DNA of 64,000 nucleotides from an uncultured Prevotella sp. (GCA_902495455.1 CABUXJ010000011.1:19451-83450); one strand, 5' to 3'; shown: positions 53,038 through 63,271, counted from the stretch's first letter. Notes: a model not told the origin generated them from the sequence alone. Numbers and translations: made by a program.

Positions 53038-54075
53038 TCAGATCAGCGGCATGCCCAATTCAAGACATTCGCGTCGCATATCTTCGGGCCAGATGCTGGC
53101 CTGTATCTCTCCGATATGGGCTTTGTGTAGCAGAACCATGCAGAGACGGCTCTGACCGATACCGCCACCGATGCTGAGAGGCAGTTCGCCGGCAAGCAGC
53201 TTGCGGTGGAAATATAGCCCGGCACGGTCCTCCTTGCCTTCGATGGCGAGCTGGCGAGTGAGCGCGGCGGCGTCGACGCGGATGCCCATAGAGGAGAGTT
53301 CGAACGAGCGGTCCAGCACGGGATACCAGATCAGGATGTCGCCGTTGAGTCCCATGCGCCCGTCTTCAGCCACTGTCGACCAGTCGTCATAGTCGGGGGC
53401 GCGGCCGTCATGCTTCTCTCCGTCGCTCAGACGCCCACCGATACCTATTATAAATACTGCGCCGTACTTGCGGCAAATCTCGTCTTCGCGCTCCTTGGGC
53501 GTCTTGTCGGGATACATCCGGAGAAGTTCCTCGCTATGAATGAAGGTTATCTTTTCGGGAAGGAACGGCCGCAGTTGCGGATAGGTCTCGCAGGTGAGAT
53601 ACTCCGTGCGGCGTATGGCGGCGTAGATGCGTTCGACGACGCTCTTGAGATGGGCGACAGAACGCTGTCCAACGGTGATGACGGCCTCCCAGTCCCACTG
53701 GTCGACATAGAGCGAGTGGAGATTGTCCAGCTCCTCGTCAGCTCGGATGGCATTCATATCGGTATATATTCCATAGCCCGGCTCCACTTCATATTCGGCC
53801 AGCGACAGGCGCTTCCATTTGGCCAGAGAGTGCACTACTTCCGCGCATGCGTCACCGAGATCCTTGATCGGGAACGTAACGGCACGCTCGACGCCGTTGA
53901 GGTCGTCATTGATGCCGAGTCCCTGAAGGACAAACAGCGGAGCTGTCACACGGCGCAGACGCAGTTCGGTGGATAGATTTTGCTGAAAAAACTCCTTAAT
54001 CAGCTTGATGCCCTGTTCGGTCTGCTTCATGTCGAGCAGTCGGTCATAGGATGCTGGCTTAATCAATTTACTCAT
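53038..54075 (-). CDS. asnA: Aspartate-ammonia ligase (asparagine synthetase A)
   Basis: 345 residues from ATG 54075, normal for AsnA; the longer frame to 54225 runs through the promoter. Family blocks: KPASYDRLLDMKQTEQGIK, RVTAPLFV, QWDWEAVI, RKYGAVFIIGIGG, DILIWYPVLDRSFELSSMGI and LSIGGGIGQSRLCM, the class II tRNA-synthetase-like fold. It makes asparagine from aspartate, ammonia and ATP. Single gene with its own promoter at 54120-54150. Confidence 0.96.
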   Translation of the reverse strand: MSKLIKPASYDRLLDMKQTEQGIKLIKEFFQQNLSTELRLRRVTAPLFVLQGLGINDDLNGVERAVTFPIKDLGDACAEVVHSLAKWKRLSLAEYEVEPGYGIYTDMNAIRADEELDNLHSLYVDQWDWEAVITVGQRSVAHLKSVVERIYAAIRRTEYLTCETYPQLRPFLPEKITFIHSEELLRMYPDKTPKEREDEICRKYGAVFIIGIGGRLSDGEKHDGRAPDYDDWSTVAEDGRMGLNGDILIWYPVLDRSFELSSMGIRVDAAALTRQLAIEGKEDRAGLYFHRKLLAGELPLSIGGGIGQSRLCMVLLHKAHIGEIQASIWPEDMRRECLELGMPLI

Positions 54076-54119
54076 AATCGTTCGGTTTTGATTTATATAA
54101 TGTGTTTGTGTTATGCGAT

Positions 54120-54150
54120 GCAAAGATACGTATTTTACATCTGATTGCAA
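54120..54150 (-). promoter_or_regulatory. Promoter of asnA
   Basis: Minus-strand TATCTTTGC (54120-54128) and TTG (54148-54150) with a 19-bp spacer; ATG is 44 nt downstream. Confidence 0.7.
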
Positions 54151-54309
54151 CAATAAAGTCGAAGAAAATATACAAAATGAAAGAAAAATTTGCTTTTTAG
54201 CGTCACAATGAGTGCACCGCAGCAATCAAAAAGCGGCCCTGCCGTGGATAGCCGATCAGGCACGGATGAACGAAAGGTAAAGATAATTCACAAAAACACA
54301 GCTTTTTTT

Positions 54310-54640
54310 TAACACAGAAAAATGGTTAACGTCCGTTAATTTTAGCCTTTTTGCGTCACCATTCGGTTGCCGCCGCGAGCCGTAAGGGCCCCGTTGGTCT
54401 GCAACGAGCATGCCGTCATGATGCAACGGGCACGCCGCCGTGATGCAACAAGGGCCCCGTTGCAGACCAACGGGGCCCTTACGGCTCGGAGGAGAAATCT
54501 CCGCCGTTGGCCCAAATAAGATATTTCATTGATAATCAAGCACTTCTGCTTTTCGCCAAAAAATCGCCATTTTTGCGTCATAGCTCAGAAATCGAAGTTC
54601 GGAAGTGAATTAACCTTTGTTAAAGTACGCTTTTTTCGTA
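54310..54640. repeat. Family A element, copy A4
   Basis: A perfect 30-bp inverted repeat core (54377-54406 / 54458-54487, GAGCCGTAAGGGCCCC). The left flank is GCGTCACCATTCGGTTGCCG. TTAAC-N4-GTTAA palindromes occur on both sides, at 54326-54339 and 54610-54623, the right one followed by AGTACGCTTTTTT. Same orientation as A2. The rest of the 54076-54879 gap holds only the two promoters. Confidence 0.8.
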
Positions 54641-54721
54641 GTCACATAAAGACATAATGTTCCAATTCGTACATATTTTAGGCCAAAAATTTATGTTTTG
54701 ACGATTTTCTTGCCGCCGTCA

Positions 54722-54754
54722 TTTGTATTTATCACAAAAACTGCGTAACTTTGC
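54722..54754 (+). promoter_or_regulatory. Promoter of the 616-residue surface protein
   Basis: TTTG at 54722-54725, 20 bp, TAACTTTGC at 54746-54754. The leader is about 120 nt. Confidence 0.75.
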
Positions 54755-54879
54755 AGCGATTATCACGACTGAATTATCACTCGTGCCATTGCGACACAAG
54801 CACATAAATAGTTGAATATATTCAATTAGCGTAAATAAGACATATAATATACATTAAATTTTATTTTTAACACTCATTT

Positions 54880-56730
54880 ATGGTAAAACTCTACAAATCA
54901 TTCTTGGCATTGATGCTCAGCATCGTTGCTATCGCAGCCAATGCCGTCAACATCACAATCAATGTTGACGACCCGGAACGTGTCAAGGTCAGTGTGGCCT
55001 ACGAGGAAAAGAGCGTCGTGGCAGGAGCCAACACGTTCAGTGTGGACGAATATACCCAGGTAGCCATCGAGGCCAAGGCCGGCGCAATGATCCAGTCGGT
55101 GACAAGAGCGTCAGACGGCGTCGCGGAGTATGTGAGCAACATGAATAACTGCAGCCTCTATGTTTCCTCATACAACGAGGGTGAGACGTGGACGGTCGTT
55201 TCCGGACTGGAGGCCGACATCCGTACGGGCGTATGCCACGTGACGGTCGATGACGCCTCAAAAGTCCGCATGCAGCGTAGCGGAACCTATTCGGATGTCA
55301 CTCTCAGCGACGGACTCAACGAGGTGCACTATATCCCCGGCACGGAGACACAGCTCATGATTGCCTCAGCCGTCTATGGCACACCTCTTTATAAAGTGAC
55401 CCACAACGGAACGGAGAAAGAGTCGCAGTACGGAACGTGGTATATCGATCTCACAGGAGAGGACGAGATTGAAATACAGGCCAACTATCCCGACGTTGAC
55501 TTCCCCGTCCATTTCACATACGCCGACGAGGAGTCGAAGGGATTCATCACCGGTATCACCGTCGACGGCACGGAGGTGAACAACTACAATGACGCCGGCT
55601 TCAGCGTGAAAGCCGGATCGTCCATCACCATCAGCGGCAACACTTCCGACTATGCTCTCGACGAGCTGACCGTCAACGGGACGCCCGTCACCTACTTCTA
55701 CGGTTCCCACACGTTCACCGTCACCGACGAGACAACCGTCTCGGTGAAAGCCCACAAGTACGGAAGCATCAGCGCAACGCTCAACATCGACGACCCTGCC
55801 AACGTGAAGGTCTATCGCGGCAACAGCTACAACGGACAGCTGATCGAGGGTCTCGTGAGCGGCGCCAACACGATTGAGGTCAGCGAAACCAACACGACAA
55901 TCAGCATCGCGGCCGAGTCAGGATGCTTCATCACGTCTGTCACCGACAATGACGGCCAGTCATACTATGCCGATTATAGTGGCTACTACACTCTGTCGCT
56001 GAAGGACGGCATGACCGTCGACATCGTCTCCGGACGTATCGCACGCGACAGCAAAGCCATCGTCTATGTCGACGACCGCGCGGCAGCTGCCACATACTTC
56101 AGCTTCACGCGCAACGACCGCTCCGAAGTGGCCCTCGAGTCAGGCTACAACACCGTAGACTTCTATAGCGGCGACAACCCGATGGGTCTGTCATGGTATG
56201 GTGCTCCCTACGCCAACGTCTATCTCAACGACGCTACCGTCGCTCCGATGTATGAGAACAGCACGACCTACCAGGTTGAGCTCAACGACGGCGACGTCCT
56301 CAAAATCTATCTGGCATCAAATCCGAAGACCTGCGGCGTGACGTTCACCGTTGGCGACGACGTCAATGCCGCAACCATCAGCGTCAAGCGCGACATCATC
56401 AAGTCTGTAAACAATTTGACCGAGAGCGTCAGCGTCCTTGCCGGCACGCAATTTGACATCACCGCCGAAGACATCAGCGTGACTGTCAACGGCACGGCTG
56501 TCACTCCGGTCGACGGTACGTTCACATTCACCGTGAGCGACGACACAGAGGTCAGCATCGCCAAACCTACTGCAATCAACGACATCCGTGCCGGTGAGAC
56601 AACCGCCGGCAGCGACGTCTATAACATGCAGGGCGTCAAGGTGATCGGCAATGCCAACAGCGACGCCATCAGCAGTCTGCCTGCAGGAATTTACCTTATC
56701 AATGGCAAGAAGGTAGTGGTACGCAAATAA
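54880..56730 (+). CDS. Secreted protein of repeated beta-sandwich domains, function unknown
   Basis: 616 residues. Signal peptide about 1-22 (AIAANAVN). At least four repeats of a beta domain of about 90-130 residues that open with a strand such as ITINVDDPERVKV, CHVTVDDASKVRM, ATLNIDDPANVKVYRG and VIVYVDDRA-like sequence, then a hydrophobic V-AGANTFSV-type strand and FITSVT. The tail SSLPAGIYLINGKKVVVRK is sorting-like. No enzyme motif. It stands alone between its own promoter and terminator. Possibly an adhesin or structural surface protein (inference). Confidence 0.75.
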   Translation: MVKLYKSFLALMLSIVAIAANAVNITINVDDPERVKVSVAYEEKSVVAGANTFSVDEYTQVAIEAKAGAMIQSVTRASDGVAEYVSNMNNCSLYVSSYNEGETWTVVSGLEADIRTGVCHVTVDDASKVRMQRSGTYSDVTLSDGLNEVHYIPGTETQLMIASAVYGTPLYKVTHNGTEKESQYGTWYIDLTGEDEIEIQANYPDVDFPVHFTYADEESKGFITGITVDGTEVNNYNDAGFSVKAGSSITISGNTSDYALDELTVNGTPVTYFYGSHTFTVTDETTVSVKAHKYGSISATLNIDDPANVKVYRGNSYNGQLIEGLVSGANTIEVSETNTTISIAAESGCFITSVTDNDGQSYYADYSGYYTLSLKDGMTVDIVSGRIARDSKAIVYVDDRAAAATYFSFTRNDRSEVALESGYNTVDFYSGDNPMGLSWYGAPYANVYLNDATVAPMYENSTTYQVELNDGDVLKIYLASNPKTCGVTFTVGDDVNAATISVKRDIIKSVNNLTESVSVLAGTQFDITAEDISVTVNGTAVTPVDGTFTFTVSDDTEVSIAKPTAINDIRAGETTAGSDVYNMQGVKVIGNANSDAISSLPAGIYLINGKKVVVRK

Positions 56731-56770
56731 CAAGGATGACAGCACACGGATTTCGTATCTGAAAGACAAC

Positions 56771-56831
56771 GGTTACACAGGCCGCGCGGAAAAAGAACAG
56801 AGTTTCGCGCAGTCTGTGTAACCGCGTTTTT
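56771..56831 (+). terminator. Terminator of the 616-residue protein gene
   Basis: Stem GGTTACACAG / CTGTGTAACC with inner CGCGCG / CGCGC pairing, then five T residues. Confidence 0.88.
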
Positions 56832-56981
56832 ATGACATGGAGACTTCCCCGGTCAACGACATACAGACCGACATCACACGACAGTCCTCATGAGGGCTCT
56901 ATATAATAAGGTATAGTAAGATGTATATCAAAGGTTAGAATATTGTATAATAAGATGTAGAAAGCAATACGGATAAAGAAC

Positions 56982-59270
56982 ATGAAGAAGACTCTTTTAT
57001 TCTCATTCCTCCTCTTCGGAGGAGTCTGTTACGTCTCGGCACAGTCGAAACTCGACCTCATGAGCAGGGCCAGCCTGCGCGCCGAACGCCTCATTCAGGC
57101 CGGAACTATCAAGGACAGCACCGCCGTAAGCCATCTGCGGACGATGAAGGTGCAAGCCGGAGTGCCTGAAAACTGTACGCTCGGCTTCGTCAAGTTGGCG
57201 GCCGGAGCGTCCACCGACGAACTCACGTCCGAGGGAGCGACAGTGCTCAGTCGCCGCGGTGACATCGCAATCGTACGAATGGCCACGGCCGACGTGGAAC
57301 GGCTGTCACAGCTCAAGAGCGTGCGGACAATGCAGCTCAGTCGTCCCGTGAACCCCAAGATGGACAAGGCACGCACCGCTTCGGGCGTGACCAAGGCTCA
57401 CGACGGTCTCGACCTGACGCAAGCGTACACCGGACGTGGCGTCATCGCCGGAATCGTTGACGGCGGAATGGATCCCAACCACATCAACTTCAAGAACGCC
57501 GACGGAACCAGCCGCGTGAAATATCTCGGACATCTGCGGCTCAACAGCTCGCAGACACAAATGCTCGAGACACGCTATACGGCCGAGACCGTGGGCGGAT
57601 TTACCACCGACGACAACACGACCTTCCACGGCGCCCACACTATGGGAATCATGGCGGGCAGCTACCGCGGTGAGGTGACGGCCGCAACGTTGGACAACGG
57701 AAGCGTGACCATAGGCAAGACGGACTGCCCTTACTACGGCGTGGCCACCGGAGCCGACATCGCCGCATCCTGCGGAACACTGATGGACGCCTTCATCGCC
57801 CAGGGCGTGGACGACATTCTCGACTACGCCTACAAGAATAATCAGCGCGCGGTGATTAACCTTTCGCTCGGAAGTAACGTCGGCCCCCACGACGGAACAG
57901 ACATCATGCACCAATATATCGACGCCGTCGTCAAGCAGGACAACGCCATCATCTGCGTCTCGGCGGGCAACGAGGGCGACATTCCAATCGCTCTCCACGG
58001 TACGTTCTCACCCGAACGCCCAGAAATCAAGACCTTCATACGCCCGTACATCTACAGCAACGTGCGCTACGGCAACATGGCCGTCTACAGCAACGACGCC
58101 ACCGAATTTGAGATACAGGCCATCATCTACAACCAGTCGCGCGGCCGCATCTCGTTCCGTATGCCCGTCAGCAAGAGCACGGACGGCGTGGCACAGTATT
58201 GGGTCAGCTCCGCCGACTGGCAGCAGGACTCCTCCGACCAGATAGCGGCCAATCTGGCAACGGCCTTTGACGGCTATGTCGGCATCGGCTCGATGTTCGA
58301 CGAGAACACCGGACGCTACTACGCCATGATTGACTACTATACCGTGGACAGCGAGAAGAACGAGGACGGAAACTACATCCTCGGTTTCGTCGTGACGGGC
58401 AAGGACGGCCAGCGCATCGACTGCTTCTGCGACGGAGCGTTCACCGCTTTCGACAACTACGGATACAGCGACTGGGACAACGGCATGTTCGACGGAAGCA
58501 TCAGCGACATGGCATGCGGCAAGAACATCCTCACGGTCGGTTCATACAACACCCGCGATGAATATGCTTCGCTTGACGGCGGCATCTACAGTTATCGGGG
58601 ACAGTTCAGCCCCGGCCGTATCAGCGACTTCACGTCCTACGGAACGCTGCTCGACGGTCGCAATCTGCCTCACGTGTGTGCTCCCGGTGCCACCATCGTG
58701 TCGTCATCCAACACCTATTATGTGACAAATACAGAGAACAACATCGGCAACGACAAAATTCAGGCAAAGACAGAGAATGGCGGACGCACCGACTACTGGC
58801 AGCAGATGATCGGCACGTCAATGGCCACCCCCTACGTCACCGGCTCCATCGCACTGTGGTTGGAGGCCGACCCGACACTGACCATCGACGACGTGAAGGA
58901 CATCGTGGCCACAACGGCCGTCAAGGACGAGGACGTCACCACGTCGGGAACACCCGTTCAGTGGGGCGCGGGCAAGTTTGACGCCTACGCCGGACTGAAG
59001 GAAGTGATACGCCGCAAGGACAACACCGCCATCAAGGAAACCACCGCAGACTCCCGTCTGATGGTCAAGGCCAAGGGCGGACGCCTCTTTGAGGTGTTCC
59101 TCGGCGGAGCCAAGACAATGGACGTGACTTTCTACACGCTTTCCGGCGCCACGGCGATGAAACGCACGGGCGACGGCGACGAACTCACGGTGGACGCGTC
59201 CGGCCTCGGCAAAGGCGTCTACGTGATGAGCGTCAACGGCCGTTACACCCAGCGCATCGTCATCCAGTGA
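56982..59270 (+). CDS. Secreted subtilisin-like serine protease (S8)
   Basis: 762 residues. Signal peptide about 1-20 (CYVSAQ). A propeptide-like region (about 25-125), then the catalytic triad: Asp160 in GIVDGGMDPNH, His216 in FHGAHTMGIMAG, Ser613 in GTSMATPYVTG; oxyanion Asn330 in SAGNEG. A large insertion (about 335-500) lies between the Asn and Ser blocks, as in cell-envelope S8 enzymes. The C-terminal beta domain ends in GVYVMSVNGRYTQRIVIQ, sorting-like. It lies 34 bp upstream of the LRR gene, probably one operon. A TATAATAAGATGTA repeat lies in the leader (about 56900-56960). Confidence 0.92.
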   Translation: MKKTLLFSFLLFGGVCYVSAQSKLDLMSRASLRAERLIQAGTIKDSTAVSHLRTMKVQAGVPENCTLGFVKLAAGASTDELTSEGATVLSRRGDIAIVRMATADVERLSQLKSVRTMQLSRPVNPKMDKARTASGVTKAHDGLDLTQAYTGRGVIAGIVDGGMDPNHINFKNADGTSRVKYLGHLRLNSSQTQMLETRYTAETVGGFTTDDNTTFHGAHTMGIMAGSYRGEVTAATLDNGSVTIGKTDCPYYGVATGADIAASCGTLMDAFIAQGVDDILDYAYKNNQRAVINLSLGSNVGPHDGTDIMHQYIDAVVKQDNAIICVSAGNEGDIPIALHGTFSPERPEIKTFIRPYIYSNVRYGNMAVYSNDATEFEIQAIIYNQSRGRISFRMPVSKSTDGVAQYWVSSADWQQDSSDQIAANLATAFDGYVGIGSMFDENTGRYYAMIDYYTVDSEKNEDGNYILGFVVTGKDGQRIDCFCDGAFTAFDNYGYSDWDNGMFDGSISDMACGKNILTVGSYNTRDEYASLDGGIYSYRGQFSPGRISDFTSYGTLLDGRNLPHVCAPGATIVSSSNTYYVTNTENNIGNDKIQAKTENGGRTDYWQQMIGTSMATPYVTGSIALWLEADPTLTIDDVKDIVATTAVKDEDVTTSGTPVQWGAGKFDAYAGLKEVIRRKDNTAIKETTADSRLMVKAKGGRLFEVFLGGAKTMDVTFYTLSGATAMKRTGDGDELTVDASGLGKGVYVMSVNGRYTQRIVIQ

Positions 59271-59304
59271 TAAAGAACAATAATCAAAACGAAATGACTA
59301 TATT

Positions 59305-62300
59305 ATGAAGAGATTAACAAACCATGTGATGCGTCTGGCCGTATGCGCCTGCCTGCTGATTTGTCAGGCTGCCGCATGGGCACAGTCTGCCGACAGCGAG
59401 ACGCCCATCATCACATTCAAGACAAGCATCTACGAGACCTACGGGGAGACAAACGCCTTCCACTTCGTTCTCGGAGCAAAGCAGGACACCTACATCGACG
59501 TCGACTGTGGCTACGGTCCGATGGAATATGAGGTGTCGCAGGCCGTGTTCAACAGCGAGACCGGAGCCATCGACGGAACGATGATATCATGCAAGGTGTC
59601 TCCCGAAGGCGTCGTGAAAATCTATGGCGACGCTTCACTGATAGACTACTTTGACGCCGAGGGCTGCTACATCCGCAATCTGGACATCAACGCTCTGACC
59701 GAACTCGAAATCCTCTCGCTCAGCCACAACGAGCTTGAAGCATTGAACTTGGATAACAACAACAAACTGCAGGCATTGACGCTGAACGACAACCCGTTCA
59801 ATGTCACACCGCTGAAAGTCGGCAAGAACAAGCCCGATCTGGTCATAATCGACCTCGACTTAATCGGCAACATAGACCCGTCGTTCAACATTTCCGACTA
59901 TCCGGGACTCATAACGTTCCAGGCTTGGAACACGATGAGCCTCAAATGGATTGACCCCACGGGCTGTCCCGAACTCGTCCGCCTATCGATTGACGCCACA
60001 TCGGTGGCCTCGCTCGACGTGAGCAAGAACCCCAAACTACGGATTCTCAATATCTCCGACACCCGCATCCCTTCGGTCGACCTGTCCAACAACCCCGCTC
60101 TGACGGAGTTCTACTGTACCCACCAGTCAGGTTCGCTTAACACCGACATCAAGCTGACATCGCTTGACCTGACCAAGAACCCAGAGCTCTACTATTTTGC
60201 GTGCTCCGGCAATCTTCTGAAGTCAATAGACCTGTCGAAGAACCCGAAGCTCTTTGACCTCTCCATACGCGAGAATCTGCTCACGTCGATAGACCTGTCG
60301 CAGAACACCAACCTCTATAACGTGAAGCTGTCGAACAACTACATGGACTTCGCCACGCTGCCCATCGACCCCGGTACATGGGCCGAATATGAATATGAGC
60401 AGCACGACATGCCCACCGAGCCGGCCTATCCCGTCGGCACGGTGCTCGACTTCAGCTCACGGGTGCTACGCAACGGCACGGAGACATACGCCGAACTCTA
60501 CTGCTACAACGAGGCCGACCCGAACAATTCGCGTCCTCTCGACGCCTCATATTATGAGTATGCGAACGGCAAGGTGACACTGCTCAAGGCCTATCCCACG
60601 GACAGCCTGTACATAGCTTTCGGCAACTCGGCCTTCCCAAACGCCACGATGAACACGACCAAGTTTATGGTCAAGACGGCCGCAGAATACGGCAAGCCGA
60701 GCAAGATGGTATCTATCGGAACATACGCTGCCGACGGTACGGACCTGAGCCTCAGCGTCGGCATCCACGGAGCGACGCCGGAGACGCCCAAGGAGTTTTA
60801 TGTCGACTTCGGAGACGGCAATCTCCAGACTTTCACGGCCACCACGGACACTATCCCCGTCACCGCCAACGTCAACGGTAAGAAGAAGAGCTACGGCAAC
60901 ATCAGCATCCTCGTACCCGACGGAACGATGCTGTCAGCCCTGGAATCGCGCCTGCAAATCTACGACATAGACATCACTGCGGCACGCTCTCTGCAGTATC
61001 TGAGCCTCCCGGGAGCCGGTCTCTACAGCATAGACCTCCAGTGGAACCGTCTGCTGAAGTCCCTCAACCTTTCCGGAAACAATCTCACGACGCTGTCACT
61101 GAGCGGCAAGAACAGCCTCTACAACAAGAACATGCTCGCCGACATCAACGTCAGCAACAACCGTCTGACCGCGATTGAGATGCCGGACAACCGCGTCATG
61201 CACCGCCTCGACATCAGCAACAACCTCTTCGAAGAACTGTCGCTGAAAGAGGCCTCAAATCTGGAAGAGCTGAACATCGCCCACAACAGCATCGCCGAAA
61301 TCAACCTTGCCTACTGCACGCCGCTGACAACGGCCGACCTGTCCTACAACCGTCTGACAAGCGTCGTCTTCCCCGAAGAGGGCAACAACCTCAGACGTCT
61401 GGCGATAAACAACAACAACTTCACTTTCGCCACGATGCCGCAGTTCCTCGGAATGGGCATCGAGGAGTGTGTCTATGCTCCGCAGGAAGCCATTGTCATC
61501 CCGACGAAAGGTCCGGGCATCAATCTCACCGACCAGCTCATCACCGTCGACGGCCAGACGACACTATTCGTATGGAAAGACGAGACCGGCCGCGTCATGA
61601 CTCCCGGCACCGACTATGACATCGTCGGCGGAAAGACGACATTCCGCAACCTCGACATGGGACGCATCCGCTGCGAGATGACCAACGGCGCCTATCCCGA
61701 CCTGACAGGCGACAACGCCCTGACGACGACATATATCCTCGCCGCCGGCATGCCGACCCACGTGCTCGCCTCGTTCACAACACCCGTAGGAGGTGAGAGC
61801 GTGGCCCTCTCGTTCAGAGCCGCTGCCGGTTCTCCGGCGATCTACATCGACTGGTCCGGCGACAACGACCTCGCCCAGTATCCGCTGAACAGCTATACCT
61901 ACACGCGATTCTCCGCCACGACGACCAAGGGAGCCGACGTGAAAGTCTACACCTACGGTGAAGACGAGACACTGTCCGTCTTCAGCATGACAGGAGCGAC
62001 GATGACCAATCTCGACGCCTCACCGATGAAGGACCTCACGACATTCACCGTCGACAACGCCGGACTCACGGACTTCGTCATGCCCGAAAGCCCCGCGCTG
62101 AGAGAGCTGAGCCTCTCGGGAAATGATCTCGCGACAATCGACCTGACGCGATTCCCCGAACTCTCATCGCTCGCCCTCAACAACAACAAGCTGTCACAAA
62201 TCGACCTGAGCGCAAATCCGAAACTCGCGATGCTCAGCCTCGCCAACAACGAGTTCACGACACTCGCTCTCAACAACAGCCAGCTGTGGCATCTTGACGT

Positions 62301-63009
62301 CACCGCCAATAAGCTCACCGACATCTCGTTTGCCGGACTGCCGGCCATCGAGCAGCTTGCACTGGGTAGCAACGAACTGACATCCATCAATGTCGACAAT
62401 CTGACGAACCTCAAGGTCATGTTCCTCGACCACAACAAGTTTTCGTTCGCCGGACTGCCGCAAGTGAAGTCCCAGTATGCCCTCTACACCTACTCCGACC
62501 AGGCTGTCGTTGAGGCTGAGGAAATCGACGGTAAGATAGATCTCAGCGCCCATCGCTCGGCTTACGGGACAGACACGAAATATACGTGGTATCTCGACAT
62601 GCCGTCGTTCAACGATTACGGCGAACTGGAAGGCGAGGAACTCTATGCCGACGACGAATATGTCATAACGGACGGCGTGACGACATTCGTGAAGCCGTTC
62701 CAGAACGTCGTCTGCGTGATGACCAACGAGGAGTTCCCCAAACTCTATCTCTACACACCGATGATGAACGTCAAGGGAACGACAGGCATAGCCTCCGCGA
62801 ACGCCGACCGTGCCATCTCCATCAGCATGGACGGCCGCGCTATCACCATCGCGAACGCCGACGCTACCTCAGCGACGCTCTACACCGCTGACGGACGTAC
62901 CGCCGGCCGCGCCACACTGAGCCGCGGCGAAGGCCGGTTCGACAACGTCCTGCCGGGTGTCTATGTCCTCAAAATCGGACAGACGGCATACAAGTTTAAT
63001 GTGAAGTAG
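59305..63009 (+). CDS. Secreted leucine-rich repeat protein
   Basis: 1234 residues. Signal peptide about 1-26. At least three blocks of leucine-rich repeats (about 130-345, 545-720, 905-1050) of the type LxxLxLxxNxLxxIDLSxNPxL, separated by beta-rich regions (for example 360-520 and 755-895), and a sorting-like tail (LPGVYVLKIGQTAYKFNVK). Repeats of this kind mediate protein binding or adhesion at the cell surface. It is encoded directly after the S8 protease and ends at a clear terminator. Confidence 0.88.
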   Translation: MKRLTNHVMRLAVCACLLICQAAAWAQSADSETPIITFKTSIYETYGETNAFHFVLGAKQDTYIDVDCGYGPMEYEVSQAVFNSETGAIDGTMISCKVSPEGVVKIYGDASLIDYFDAEGCYIRNLDINALTELEILSLSHNELEALNLDNNNKLQALTLNDNPFNVTPLKVGKNKPDLVIIDLDLIGNIDPSFNISDYPGLITFQAWNTMSLKWIDPTGCPELVRLSIDATSVASLDVSKNPKLRILNISDTRIPSVDLSNNPALTEFYCTHQSGSLNTDIKLTSLDLTKNPELYYFACSGNLLKSIDLSKNPKLFDLSIRENLLTSIDLSQNTNLYNVKLSNNYMDFATLPIDPGTWAEYEYEQHDMPTEPAYPVGTVLDFSSRVLRNGTETYAELYCYNEADPNNSRPLDASYYEYANGKVTLLKAYPTDSLYIAFGNSAFPNATMNTTKFMVKTAAEYGKPSKMVSIGTYAADGTDLSLSVGIHGATPETPKEFYVDFGDGNLQTFTATTDTIPVTANVNGKKKSYGNISILVPDGTMLSALESRLQIYDIDITAARSLQYLSLPGAGLYSIDLQWNRLLKSLNLSGNNLTTLSLSGKNSLYNKNMLADINVSNNRLTAIEMPDNRVMHRLDISNNLFEELSLKEASNLEELNIAHNSIAEINLAYCTPLTTADLSYNRLTSVVFPEEGNNLRRLAINNNNFTFATMPQFLGMGIEECVYAPQEAIVIPTKGPGINLTDQLITVDGQTTLFVWKDETGRVMTPGTDYDIVGGKTTFRNLDMGRIRCEMTNGAYPDLTGDNALTTTYILAAGMPTHVLASFTTPVGGESVALSFRAAAGSPAIYIDWSGDNDLAQYPLNSYTYTRFSATTTKGADVKVYTYGEDETLSVFSMTGATMTNLDASPMKDLTTFTVDNAGLTDFVMPESPALRELSLSGNDLATIDLTRFPELSSLALNNNKLSQIDLSANPKLAMLSLANNEFTTLALNNSQLWHLDVTANKLTDISFAGLPAIEQLALGSNELTSINVDNLTNLKVMFLDHNKFSFAGLPQVKSQYALYTYSDQAVVEAEEIDGKIDLSAHRSAYGTDTKYTWYLDMPSFNDYGELEGEELYADDEYVITDGVTTFVKPFQNVVCVMTNEEFPKLYLYTPMMNVKGTTGIASANADRAISISMDGRAITIANADATSATLYTADGRTAGRATLSRGEGRFDNVLPGVYVLKIGQTAYKFNVK

Positions 63010-63038
63010 CCGCAAGCCACTGTCACATTCCACACTCA

Positions 63039-63075
63039 ACGGGCCGACGGAACGACATCCGCCGGCCCGTTTTGT
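63039..63075 (+). terminator. Terminator of the S8-LRR operon
   Basis: A 14-bp stem AACGGGCCGACGGA / TCCGCCGGCCCGTT (one mismatch) followed by TTTG, 30 bp after the stop. Confidence 0.88.
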
Positions 63076-63191
63076 CTTCCCACACGTTCCGGCACAATCC
63101 TCTTTTGGCCCCTTTGGAAGGGTTTTTAATCATAATTCATACTAAAACCGTAGGCTATTCCAAATAAAATGATTACTTTTGCATCCGAAAT

Positions 63192-63265
63192 GGTTCCGTA
63201 GCTTAGCTGAATAGAGCGTCAGATTCCGGTTCTGAAGGTCGTGGGTTTGAATCCCACCGGGATCA
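63192..63265 (+). tRNA. tRNA-Arg (anticodon CCG)
   Basis: A 74-nt cloverleaf. Acceptor GGTTCCG / CGGGATC with discriminator A; anticodon stem TCAGA/TCTGA around loop TTCCGGT, anticodon CCG; T arm GTGGG-TTTGAAT-CCCAC. CCA is not encoded. A -7-like TACTTTTGC is at 63174-63182. Confidence 0.95.
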
Positions 63266-63271
63266 CAATAA

